A DNA stretch of 64,000 nt, taken from NCBI GenBank assembly GCA_951799425.1, contig OX637397.1:10467064-10531063 (forward strand). Reading direction: 5' to 3'. This stretch comes from Ilex aquifolium. Taxonomy: Eukaryota > Streptophyta > Magnoliopsida > Aquifoliales > Aquifoliaceae. The notes below the pieces were generated by a model. That model was not told where the DNA came from and did no database searches. It saw only the letters and a list, made by a program, of their open reading frames with translations. Positions within the stretch are counted from its first letter, which is position 1, and the number at the start of each line of letters is the position of its first letter. A program made the position numbers and the translations under genes. This document shows, in pieces, positions 13,548 to 25,600 of this stretch.

Positions 13548-14779
13548 TTCACATGACGCATGTTCATATGTTCATATTTTCAAATTAATCATGTCACATC
13601 GTTTAAAATACTTTTACCATTAGTGTCAATTCAAACCCTCTAACTCGATGTGTGATTTAATTTATTAATGTATTGTGTCAAAAACTATTGGACATTAAGA
13701 CTTGCATGTTAGAAGGGAAGTTAGATGGTAGCTTAATATAAATATGTTTTTCGCCAAGTCAACTGCTCTTTACCTGTATTAAGTGACAGATACAAACACA
13801 GTAGATTGAGAGGAAGTGCATAGGCAGATTTGGAACAACTATGGCAAATTACCTTGTAAATAAAGAATGTTCCTGTTTCTGAGTAGACAAGCATAAAAAA
13901 AACAGTCCAATGCACAAGACACTCACTACTGTAGATATAAGGAGCACATAACTTTATCCCGAGTGTAAAGAGACTGTTTACATGACTTGAACCTATGACA
14001 AAGTGAAGCAAACAACATTATGTCTTAAAATACCTAAGAATTCAGTTACTACAACACATTATCATAGTACTAAAAGTTGAATCAAACTCCCACGCAGGTA
14101 TGAAAACCAAAAGAAAAGAGAGATGGTTCCGGAAAGTTTCAGAAATTAAGTTGCAAAGGTTCTTGCTAAACTTGTCAGTTAAACATTACTCGAATTTCTA
14201 TTACAGCAGGTACTCATGAGCTGGAAAAAAAGTTACAAAGTATCCCACAGCCAACACCGCACTTATTACAGTGTTGAAGGCAGTCACAGCAGCAGGTGTC
14301 CAGTGTCACTTGTACTGTTGATAGTGTATTGTGGGGAGTTTCCTTCTTATCTATCTATGCAGAGTATGAATACACCATCGAAATGCTTTACCCAAAAACA
14401 GCTAAATTCCTGAAGGGCTGAAACCATTATTTTTCACTTAATTTTAATTTAGTCTGTTTACTTGATGAGTTTTTTGTTTCTGTCTCTCATTTGGCATAAA
14501 ATAACAGGAAAAAGAGAAAAGACACATTCTGTGTGATGTTATAATTCTTCAAAGACAGGGCAATCTATATACAACTCAACAGCAGTTCCATGAAAACTGA
14601 GGCAGGACAATCTACACCTCTTATTGAACTAAAACTGACAATAACCAACCAGTAAAAAATAAGACCAAAAATAAAGAACGAAAAAACATCTCTGACCTTT
14701 ACACTTCTTCCGAATCATGTGATTTTGCATGCTCCTTTAAATTTCTCCCTCTAAAGAAATTAGTGGTGCGGAACCAATA

Positions 14780-16093
14780 TCATCCATCGACAATGAATTG
14801 ATCTTCTTGATGATCCCCGACAACTCTGGAATCATCATGAACAATATCGTTCACATGGTGCAAGTTCTGAATCATCTGTGAAATATAATGACTGCTCGCT
14901 CCAGTGTGATCAGAAATCCCAGTTGGATGACCAGTCCACTGGGAAACAATCCCAACCAACTGATTAGTAAGGTTCTGTTGTTCGTGAAGAATCCGAGTCT
15001 GCAACTGGCTCATTTCTGTTCGGTGCTGACTCAACATCTCGTCAATTCTCTTCTTCCACTCTGATCTCCTCCGGTTCATCTTCTCATCCCATTCCCTCTC
15101 AGAAATCAACGCTTCCTCTCTTTTGCTTTGTTCTCTCTCTTCGGCCTCCTCCTCCATAGCTTCCAATTCTAGAATCCTCTGCCTCAATTTCTCCCTAGCT
15201 TTCTCCCTCTCTTCCCTCTCTTTTTCCCTCTCTTCCAATTTCCGTTCACGTTCCTGCTCCATTTCCATCTGAAATTCGTCACTCCTCTGCCTCTCTCGCT
15301 CTCTCTCTGCCTCACGCTGCTCAAACCGAGTTTCCATTTCCCTCAAGTGCCTCAACTGATTTGCAAGAAAACCCCAAGCCCTTTTCCCCAATCCCTTCAA
15401 CACCTTCCTCTTCTTCTTTGCATTAGACCCAGTTGGCTCAATGTCTTCATAAACAAATCCATCATCTCCATCATCTTTCATGAGATTACTATTTTTATTA
15501 CCAGCATTATAATCCTCCTCTCCTTCCTCCCCATCATAGTCAAACTCTAAACCCACAATCCCATTATCTACTCCATCAATCCCGGTGGCAAAATCACCCT
15601 CCCCAACATGACCCAGATGCCCAAATTGCACAATCTCTATGCCATGACTGCTTCCATCAAACCCGCCACCATTTTCATCATTACCAGCAACAACTATCGA
15701 ATCATTACCACTAAATGCAAGTGCCACATCCCCAAACACCTCCTTATACCTAAGAAAGTTCGACCAATGCGTAAGCCCCTCCATCCAATCGAACTCCTCC
15801 CCCCCTGAATCACCCACTGATTCGGGTTTTTTAATCTTCTGCTTCACCAATGCATACTGATGCCTCATGTTCTGTACTTTAGTTGATACATCCTTCCAAG
15901 TCCATTGCCATGGATACGAAATTGGGTCGCGAACATGATGCATAGAATTAACATATAAGGCAATTGGCTTATACTTTTTCTCTCTGGTTCTCATTTTAGA
16001 TAAAGTTCCATCACAAATCATTTCACCATATTTGTCTATTAGGGTTCTTTCTTCAGCCTCTGTCCACTTCTTCCTTCTTGGATGAAGCATCAT
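14780..16093 (-). CDS. Trihelix / Myb-SANT-like DNA-binding protein with long acidic-basic coiled coil
   Basis: This is an uninterrupted 437-aa ORF. I place the start at the ATG at 16093-16091; one codon upstream is TTG, not ATG. Residues about 8-120 form a trihelix-type DNA-binding domain: KKWTEAEERTLIDKYGEM, then WQWTWKDVSTKVQNMRHQY, and a fourth helix FDWMEGLTHWSNFLRYKEVF. An acidic linker follows, then a nuclear-localisation motif KKKRKV at about residue 226. A long Glu/Arg-rich helix (about 245-375, e.g. REEREKAREKLRQRILELEA) predicts dimerisation. It is probably a nuclear transcriptional regulator. Target genes cannot be told from the sequence. The 5' UTR holds an intron (16112-16228), and the leader and promoter lie beyond it. 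An alternative is a SANT-like protein of transposon origin, but no transposase partner or TIRs are nearby. Confidence 0.85.
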   Translation of the reverse strand: MMLHPRRKKWTEAEERTLIDKYGEMICDGTLSKMRTREKKYKPIALYVNSMHHVRDPISYPWQWTWKDVSTKVQNMRHQYALVKQKIKKPESVGDSGGEEFDWMEGLTHWSNFLRYKEVFGDVALAFSGNDSIVVAGNDENGGGFDGSSHGIEIVQFGHLGHVGEGDFATGIDGVDNGIVGLEFDYDGEEGEEDYNAGNKNSNLMKDDGDDGFVYEDIEPTGSNAKKKRKVLKGLGKRAWGFLANQLRHLREMETRFEQREAERERERQRSDEFQMEMEQERERKLEEREKEREEREKAREKLRQRILELEAMEEEAEEREQSKREEALISEREWDEKMNRRRSEWKKRIDEMLSQHRTEMSQLQTRILHEQQNLTNQLVGIVSQWTGHPTGISDHTGASSHYISQMIQNLHHVNDIVHDDSRVVGDHQEDQFIVDG

Positions 16094-16111
16094 CAATCCT
16101 ATGACTACAGT

Positions 16112-16228
16112 CTGTAATTCAATAACAACCTATTGCATACATAACAAACTAACATATATATTCAAGAGAACCCAATTCAAGAAAAGAAAATATATATGTA
16201 CAAGACAAGAGAACTAGTGAATACTCAC
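16112..16228 (-). other. Intron in the 5' UTR of the trihelix gene
   Basis: On the minus strand the donor ACAAG|GTGAGT is at 16229/16228 and the acceptor AATTACAG|ACTG at 16112/16111, 18 nt upstream of the ATG. The GA-rich stretch 16230-16480 would be the leader exon and proximal promoter. Confidence 0.65.
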
Positions 16229-16519
16229 CTTGTGAGAGAGATTTGAAGAGAAGTCTTTGATGGGTGGTCAGGGTTTGGAGGGTGAGATTAGAGGGGAAAG
16301 GGTCTTGGGAGTGATTGGGTGCTCTGGAGAGAGAGATTTTTCTCGGGAAAGTGAGAGATTAAATGAGGGAAATTGGGTTGAGAAAGTGGACTTGTTGGGG
16401 ACTTGGAAAGGGATTTCGGAGATTGTTTTGGGGGCAAAGGTGGGAAGTTGCTGGTTTGCAGCGGTTATGTTGTGAGTTTTTATGCGGCAAGCAGAAAAAC
16501 TCCTCAGATATTTTTTTTT

Positions 16520-16904
16520 GGGTAAATTACACTTCGACCCCGTTTAATTTTATTTTGTCTATTGAACTATTAGATTTTTTATAGTATCCCCTCAATTACT
16601 TGAATTGATTTTTTATTCCCCCAATTGCAAACGTCCATTAACTTTGGACGAAAGTCGTTAACGTGAAGAATTGTTTTGCAAAGCTTGAGATGTAGATTGA
16701 ATTGGAGAACTTGTAACAGTTTGAGCAAATGTTTAGGGAATAAACTAAAATAAATTTTCATCGAATTTACAGCGAACGTTAATTATTTTGACTACGTAAA
16801 ATTAACAACATAATTGAGGGTATAATATGAGAAATATGATAATTTAAGGGACAATATGAGAAAAAATGTCATAGTTAAGAGGGTTAAAGTGTAATATATT
16901 ATCC
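16520..16904. mobile_element. Foldback MITE-like element with GGGTAAATTACACTT ends
   Basis: The left end, GGGTAAATTACACTTCGACC, is answered at the right by the inverted GGGTTAAAGTGTAATATATT. The interior is AT-rich and non-coding. The right half recurs at about 18420-18554. Confidence 0.6.
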
Positions 16905-18554
16905 TATGGCGATTTTCATTGATCGAAGGGGTGCAATCATGTAGTGGACACGATTTGTGTATTAACCCTGTTACACGATCATGTCCGGTTTTTCATGCCA
17001 TAAATGGATTGTATTCTAATTTGATATTACATAATGTTGTAGTGCACGAAGTTTCCGTTTATCAACAAAATCTTTAGAGACGTAAATAATATATAATCTA
17101 CCAAGTGGGTGGTCTAGTGGTGGTACCGGTCTTACTCTTCACCCAGAGGTTGAGAGTTTGAGTTTTGAAGTCCCCATTAGGGTTCGGTGGTTGACCGCTA
17201 TGCTAGCTTAGTTAGATCTAGTCTTGAGAGGTGTTCCAGGCACGGTCAGGGACCTTATGATCCTACCGGTGAAGGCCTAACGGAGTGGTCGCTGGACGCT
17301 CTTCTTTGTCCCTATCCCTTTTTTTTCACGAGCAAAAAAAAATAAAAAATAATAATATATAACCTTATCCCCATCTTAGAACTCAAAACACAAAATACAA
17401 GGTCCGACAAGCTATTATACATAGAACTAAGGCTCAAAATTTTGCATCCAAACTGGCCATGTGACTCCAACATTTTGAAAAGGCAAAGTTTTGTGCTTTA
17501 GACCAAAAGAAGAATCAAGAATATGCTCTGCAGCCCAAATTTGCTGCAGAATTCACTAAAAGAAAGAGATGGAGGATGAGTTCCGGAAAAAAGAGGAAAA
17601 AAAGAGAGGAAAGAAGAATGTTGGATCATTCTATTGGTTGTACACTAAGTGTGAGTGTGTGTGTGAGAGAGAAAATGAATCTATTTTCATGCCTTATCGA
17701 GAATGCGACTAATTATTATCACTAACAATTGACCCTCATATGTTTTTATTATTTGAAAGAGTTATAAATTAATTTTATCAATAATAATTTTTTATATATA
17801 AAATCGCAGTAACAATCTTTCATTTATGATCTTATAATTTACTACATAAAAACACACATTTTTATACAATAACGAAATAACCTTACAATTTAAAAAAATT
17901 ATAAAATAACATCAATATGTTCAAAATATATTCGGATATGTCTGAAAATATATCTAAAAGTTAACAATAATATTAGTTGCATCTAATTTGAGATTTAATT
18001 GATGCAGACCCAATGATTTGTGATCATTGGATAGATAGTAGAATTTATTAAATATTAAAACTCACTATTATACTTAATATCGCAATGTATTAGATCTTTA
18101 AGTTAGATTTCAATTACATTGTTCAAAAAATTAACAATCATTTAAATAGGAGTCTATTCAAATCGATATCAAACACAATATTAGGGTGGACACAGCTAAA
18201 TATGTCTAAATTTTATTTTAAAAAATATATAACTAATATAAAGCAAAAAAAAATTGAGGGGGGCATGTGCCCACCCTAGCCCAAGCATGGCTCCGCCCTT
18301 GCATAGCATTCATGTGTATCCGACATATTCACCTTCTAAATTTGTTTCAAATATCCTACAAATTGCACAATACTTATAGCAAAAGAGAGAAAAAAGAAGA
18401 GAAAAATATAATAGTCATATTTACAATGAACTTTAATCATTTTGACAATTTGAAATTAATATTATAGTTGAAGGTATAATATGATAAATATGATAATTTC
18501 GGGGCCAATATAAGAAAAATATAATAGTTAAGAGGGTTAAAATGTAATTTATCC
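16905..18554 (+). repeat. Duplicated block, copy 1 (partner at 18953-19460)
   Basis: Segments beginning GGCGATTTTCATTGATCGA, AAGGTCCGACAAGCTATTA and GCATTCATGTGTATCCGACA reappear in the same order at 18953-19460. Copy 1 is longer because of insertions, including the SINE at 17097-17350, and ends in a partial MITE (about 18420-18554). No gene is visible. Confidence 0.75.
17097..17350 (+). mobile_element. tRNA-derived SINE with 12-bp target duplication
   Basis: The exact direct repeat AATAATATATAA (17085-17096 and 17351-17362) flanks 254 bp. A box-A-like motif (GGTGGTCTAGTGG, about 17107) and a degenerate box B (GGTTGAGAGTTTGAG, about 17150) are present, and the tail is A-rich. The duplicated block near 19140 carries the same flanks without the insert. 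Confidence 0.85.
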
Positions 18555-18749
18555 TAATTTCTTCCAACCAAAGATAAATTATCGGGCAATGCTATGTACA
18601 CCAAAAATATGTACCAAAACTTGCACTAAATCACTTATCGTCGTTGGATCAGTGGGTCCTATCACTAATCCAATGACTGCATTTGATTTGGTGCAACTTT
18701 TGCTGCACAAATTTGATGCATAAAGAATTACCCTAAATTATCACCATTA

Positions 18750-18828
<79 letters not shown>
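18750..18828. repeat. Long (TA)n microsatellite
   Basis: An almost pure TA run of about 75 bp lies between the two duplicated blocks. Confidence 0.95.
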
Positions 18829-18831
<3 letters not shown>

Positions 18832-18952
18832 CACTTTTTTTAAGTGGGTCCCCCGATCATGATTTTAGAAGTAATCGAGAAATTTTAAAAAAAAATAGGA
18901 AGAGATTCCCTATCTAACTTACTTCTATAATCTTTCTAAATTTATATTGTGG

Positions 18953-19230
18953 TGGACCTATGGCAGTTTTCATTGATTGAGGGGGTGCACTCATGAAGTG
19001 AACACGATTTGTAAATTAAACCTGTTACACAATCATGTTCGATTTTTCATGCCATATATGAATTGTATTCTAATTAGATACTATACAATGTTGCAGTGCA
19101 CTAAGTTTCCATTTATCAACAAAATCTTTAGACATAAGTAATATATAACACTAATTTTCAGGCTCAAAACAACAAAATACAAGGTCCGACAAAGCTATTA
19201 TACATGGAACTAAGGCTCAAAATTTGTGTG

Positions 19231-19301
<71 letters not shown>

Positions 19302-19460
19302 TCTACTTTCTTGCCTTCATCGACAACCATATATTTTTTTTTCAACAAACACCCCGTAGCATTCATGTGTATACGACATATTCACCTTCTAAATCTGTTT
19401 CAAATATCCTACAAATTGCACAATACTCATAGCAAAAGAGAGAAAAAAGAAGAGAACTTG
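18953..19460 (+). repeat. Duplicated block, copy 2, with (GT)n(GA)n microsatellite
   Basis: It is homologous to pieces of 16905-18410 and lacks the SINE. A GT run followed by a GA run (19226-19296) matches the short GT/GA run at about 17650-17670 of copy 1, so the microsatellite has expanded here. Confidence 0.75.
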
Positions 19461-19698
19461 TGAAGATGCTTAATCTACTGGTTAGTATGAATTTTTTTTG
19501 TAGTATCAGAGCACATCTTTATATCTCATGAGCACCGATGAGATGGTTTTCTTGTCATTTCCTTCCCGCTTTCCAACTTACATGCTGCTTAATCAAGAAT
19601 ACAGATATGTTCTGCTCCTATGACGATGCCCCTCTCCGGATTTTCAAAGCATCTTTCATTTGCAGTGACTGAATGACTAGAAACAATGCCAGCATATT

Positions 19699-22600
19699 TC
19701 AAATCTCTGACTGTCTAGAAGTCAAGGCTATGTTATTGTTTTGGGGTGAAAATACAGGGACTTCCGACGTTGGACTGTCACCCATATCTCTGGTTTTGTG
19801 TAGAATAAAAGTCCCAGAGAGGATAGTCACAAAGCCACACAGTTCAGTTACAATCTGGGATGCATTTTGGTGGTCCCAATCCTGTATTCACAATCACAGA
19901 GGCAAAGAGCTATGAAATTTCAAAAGTAGAGATAGGATTCAAACATGAAAACAAAAAAAAGAAAGAAAAGGAAATAGCAAAGAGACTAATAATCAAACTC
20001 GTTTGTCCTCAAGGAACTATGTGGACACCGATACAAGAGCACATACAAGCATATGATTCTATCAAGAACTTATAGGGTACACTAAGCAATAACAATGGTG
20101 AAATCCAATTTCGGAGCACTTCTTTTTACAAATGGAAAAAAGTTCTTGCTAAAAAATCCATGAATAAACTTGGTGCAGCAACAAGCTGCAACTTGGCTGT
20201 AAAATTTATGATTTTTTAGAAAGAAGTCCAATCTGTGAAATCCAATGTCAGAGCCCTTCTTATAAAAGGAACAAAACTCTTAACTAAAAATTCTCTGAAT
20301 AAATTTGGTGCAGCACAAGCCGTAGCTTGACTGTAGAATGTATGTTTCTTTAAAAAGGAGTCCTGAATCTGTGGACAGCCACAGTGCACGGACAATGCCA
20401 AATGTTTGTCTTATCCCCCTCAGCATTATCGATTAATGTGAACGAATCTGGTAGTGACTTCAAGACCTCACTGACTAATACAGTGAGAAAATGCCTGGGT
20501 AAAATCTAAAACAACCAAGGGCAAATTATACTTTACACTCTTATAGCCTTGATCCCACTTTACTCCCTCTACTATTGAGTTTCTCCTTTGCCCCCTCATC
20601 TACTTAAATTGGTTTCACGTAGCTGTAAAATCTAACATCAGTTGTGTTTTGCATGGAAAATGCCCATGTGATGCAATCCATGAGATGCTCAAGAAAACAC
20701 AAATTTAAAGATGTGAAAAATAATAGAATTGGTTTGTCCTCAAGACAAAGATACATATGAAACCTTGTATTATTGTATTTTGAGTCAATTTGTTAGTATT
20801 ATTATTTTATATATCCTTTTAATATTTTTTAGAGTCAATGGTGTTTTTGTAATTTCTAGAATTTCTGGAATGGGTTATATTTTTGGGTCAAATTCTAGAG
20901 TTGAACTTCTAAAATTTAAAGTCCTAGTCCTAGTTCTAGTTAATTTTAGTTTTCTAATTTTTAGGGGCTTAGAGTTTTTTGAGTCCTAGAAACTTTGGAA
21001 TTCTAATCTTTTGGGATTAGGAGTACTCAGAACTCTATATATAGTTGATATTACTTTTACTAAAATATAGAGAGAGATATTTCAGAAATTTCAGCAATTA
21101 TATGCTTTCTGAGTTGTGTGATTCAATTCTAACCCCTAGGTGTGATGCCTAAAAAATTCTAGGAGTGATTCCTAGTCAAAGTTAGGATTCACATTACTGT
21201 TCACACAACATAACTACTGTTCACGGGTACTGTCCACAGCTCCTAAACAGCCCCTATTTTGATTTTATGCTGCTGTCCTACATCACCATGTGCCATTAGA
21301 TTTTGGGGGCAAAGGGGAACTAATTCCCATATTCCAGGGGCAAAGTAACACAATTTCCCATCCAATTTGTAACAGACGCCAGCAATTGTGTCAATGTAAA
21401 ACCAATAATCTTGAGCCAATTTCTATTGCAGCATACTCGGTTAGCTTCAAAGGCAATTATTTGTTGTTAACAAGGGTGGAAGGTCTGTAAATGTATTTAA
21501 TTCACTCCAAACCTAAGAAAAATGAAGACAATAGTCATCATAGATGAATTCACAATTTGCAGGTGCAACTAATCTAGAAGCTCCACATAAGTGCTCACTC
21601 ATATAGATGTATCCACCTCACAAACATGAACGACACAACAAGAAGTATAAGAATGCGAAATTTGTCTTTCTAGTGCAAGCAAACTAGTGTAATTCGTTCT
21701 CAAGCAAGCCTGTCCTGTTTATAGTCCTAGTTACTGGCATGTTTTGGGTCATTGATTCACCTGGCCAGAACCTTTGTTTATGTTGACAAAAGGATCTGAA
21801 GGAAAAAGATTTTGGAACCACCAATTTATGCCTGGAATAGCTGTCGTAAAAATTATGATTAATCTTATAAAGGATATGAAATTATTAAACTCGTATTGAT
21901 GGTGTGAGTTCCAATGTTATTAGGCCCATGACTTACTGGAAATTATTATTTCGGTATCATCAAAAAGCAAAATTTCTGAACAAATGTAAATAGAACAGAT
22001 CTTAGCACTGGCGTTGTAAAGTGAAAAGTATCACCATCAAAAGTAAACAGTTAAGATACGTATTTAATCACCTTAAACATGATCATGCTGGCTAAGATGG
22101 TGAAGGTTGTAAACATGACATAGTACACTGGAGAAATAACAGCAGTCTTAAAGGTGTCCAATGCCTGCCGAGATAATCAAAAATAAAGATTAACCATCAT
22201 CATCATCTGTATAGAAATAAAGACAGTACCAACAAAAGGTACCTCAACTAAAATAAGCAGCAAGTAATAACATCCTGAATATATAGAAGGCAAAATGCTG
22301 AAATCCTTGCATCCCAAAAAAGTTCGTCAGACTCCGACAATTCAGAGACGCCTCGGTCAACTCGGCTAAATCGTGTGAAACTTGTGGTTTACACAGAACA
22401 TGGAACGGCATTGGATCGAAACATGCTGATTTGTATCGGTATCAAACGATATTTTGAATCATGCCCCTTGTCCTGATCTACTGAACATTTACTTAAATCC
22501 CATTGCAGACTATGTTGTGAAACAATAGATGATTCTCCTAAAACCCTATTTTCCTGATTCTGCCATGGGTTGAGATTTCTGAAAAAGGCATCTGTGTGTG

Positions 22601-25600
22601 TCTCTTTAAAGTTGCGTTATTTAAAATGAACAACATAGATGGTTCTCCTAAACCCACTTATCCTCATTCTGCCATGTGGTGACGCTTCCCAGTGAAACAA
22701 TGCAAAAAAGTAAAGAACAATGTCAAGAGCTTACAACTATCATTTACAGTAATCAAATTGTTCTCAATTTTGTTTGAGACCTAATATCGTGCTTCGCAAC
22801 AAATTGTGCTTTCAAAGTGATGTCACAATCACCTTGTTCAAATAGTTCAGCTGCAAAAGACAGCAAACGATCACAAAGACAGTGAAAAACCATGTCTGAA
22901 AGTAGATGAATTGATTAGATCCTGAAAATGACAGCTTCAAAGCTATTCCAACGGCTTTAACACTCATAACCTACATACAAGAAAATCCAGCATATAAGAC
23001 CCACTGGGTGCATATCTATGGTATAGATGTGTAAAAGTGTAAATCTATGACGATATACAAACCGTAAGAGAGCCAGTGAGAGAGCAAATTCCAATGTATA
23101 CGACCATATGGCTTTGCCCATAACGTGGCACAAACCAGAAAATGAGGATGACAACCACAACCAAAATTATGCAAGTGTAGATAATGAAACCTGTTGTACA
23201 AAAAATTCCTTAGTCAACTTGAGGTAACCAGACTGCATAACTTTAAACGAAAAGATAATTTAGCAAAGAAACATATTCATGAATACAAAATATTACAAAG
23301 CAAGGATAAACATTGGGACGGCCAGACTCCAATGTCCTATAATAACCTGACTTTGTACCGTAGGTATCTGACAAACATTTGAAAGACTCTAATGGTAGTT
23401 CTGTCTAAAATTATACAATTTCCGGGTGATTTTGTATAAAAAGTCATTTATCAACTAGAAAAGTTGATGCACTACATTTCAGAACTTCTATGTTGTTCAT
23501 GGCACCTGCATGGTCCTACTGCGTGTTCTTTTGTAAAATTCAGATGGACCTTTTCAATTTGATCTAATTAATGCAATACAGCTAAAGAAGCTTCAAATGT
23601 GATTTTTGAAACTTGGACAAGTACAAACAGAAAATGTCAAGATCCAGAACATGCACAGACATTAATGAAGAGTAAAATATAAACTTACTGTCCAAATTAT
23701 ACTACAAACCAAGTATCTAAAAAGTAGATCTCTGAAGAAATGATAATGAAATCAGGCAAGTGCAGTATGCCTCCTTAAATACCTGGCTCTGTTGCTAGGT
23801 ACCAAACGTCCTTGACAGAATTAATTACTTTCTCTTGTGGGGCATGCAAAACAATAGTGGTAGATCCCACTAAGCAAAGAACACAACCAACCACACCAAA
23901 GATATGCAGTTTCTCTTCCAAAATAAAGTGGGCTAACACTGCACTGCACAAAAAGTTTACAAAAGTATTCAATAGACGTCTAACAGTTATAGGTAAGGTT
24001 TTGGAGAAATATTTTCACATGATGTCATCCTGTGCCATACCTGAAAATAATACTTAAAGCTCCCAGGGGAGTCACCAGAATTGCAGGAGCATATGCATAG
24101 GCAGCAAAATTAGCTATCTCCCCAACAATCACTACAAAGCCGCAGAAGTTCAGAATATAAAACCAAAAAAAAGTTGGAAAATGTTTTGGCTTTGCCAAAG
24201 ACATCAAAACTTATCAACAGGAGCACAAAGAACAGTTCACCACACACACAACCTTCTTTTAACAATTCATGCCTGAAAAGAACCTATACAATTTTCGTTT
24301 TAATATGGATATGATATCCCAACCCATTGGCTAAATTAACCAAACAGCCTAATGCAGAAGAGCTTTCCAAGACTCCTATAAGTTGGACACAGAAATCTTG
24401 CAATCCATACATTTTGTCCCAATTAAGATATATTATGTTCCCCTTTCTCAATTTTGCAAAGGGTCCCCAACAAAAAATATGAACTATCATTTACCTGTTG
24501 AACCTCCTAAGTTTGTCACATATTCTGTTCGACCTCTCATATAAACATATAATCCAGCCTTTCACACAGAGTGGATGGCCAAAAGTTAGATATGTGCTTT
24601 TGGAATCACCACCAAAGCTGTGACCTATTAGGCCTAGAAAACTAAATGAGCCGCTGCTTGTGTCGTTTTGGGCTCGCTCTAGCGCTTGCTGTCAAATGAG
24701 ACGAGCTTGAGTTGGCTTCAATGCTCAAATGTTTTAACTAGCTGATCTTGATCTCATCCTTGATCAGTTAGGGAGGCTGCTTTACAAATACAATAAAAGA
24801 TTTCGCAATGAAGCTGTTGGGTAGGCACCAGCTTACTCACACAGATGACTTTGTAATTTATACTGGTGCGTCATGATAAAACTTAAGGATAGGAATGATA
24901 GTAGCCAATAAAAGCATGACAGTTTCCAATCCCATGTGATCCTTATTTTCATATGAATTTAACTCATTTTTGGATGTCTTTTTTTTCTCTAGATTCTCCT
25001 GTTCTTCTCTATTGATACATTCCCCTGTTGTTAAGAGTTTTTTTTTTTTTGTGTGTGGTCAGAACCTGTCGTTAAGAGTTCAAAATGAACATATATAAAC
25101 CATCTTCAGAAGTTGTATCTGATGCTTGAAGGGTTTCACGCTTTTTACTTATATTTTGTTTATCCATCATCTTGGATGTTGGTGAATGTTAATCTCAGAA
25201 GATTTGCTCTTTATTTTCTCAGCACTAATCAATTACATCATGAGGCAGGCAGATCATTTTGTAATTTTCTTTTTCATTTTCGTATTGTTCTGTTTTCAAG
25301 AGCAATTGTATCAAAGAGAATGACAAAGCTTCCCCATATTGTAGACTTTTCCTGCAGAAATGCTTTTCCTGGTTGCCAACCCACCATCATTTGGAGAAAA
25401 AAGGATATTGCTTGTATGAACTCAGCGAAGTCTGAGCAGATATTCTCATGTTTGATAATGACTGAGTAATAACTTTCGTAAATGGCAGAATCCTCCTAGT
25501 TTATCAAAAACCAGAATATGTATCTTTTGAACTTAAACATTCAAAAATTGAACTTTTGGTAATATTTTGGACCAGTAAGTGTTTTACTCTAAGCAATCTA

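Noticed and set aside
20730-21285. Possible solo LTR in NIPA intron 7 (TATA-like CTATATATAG, CA end)
   Set aside because: No clear TG start, target duplication or second copy in the window, so it could not be supported.
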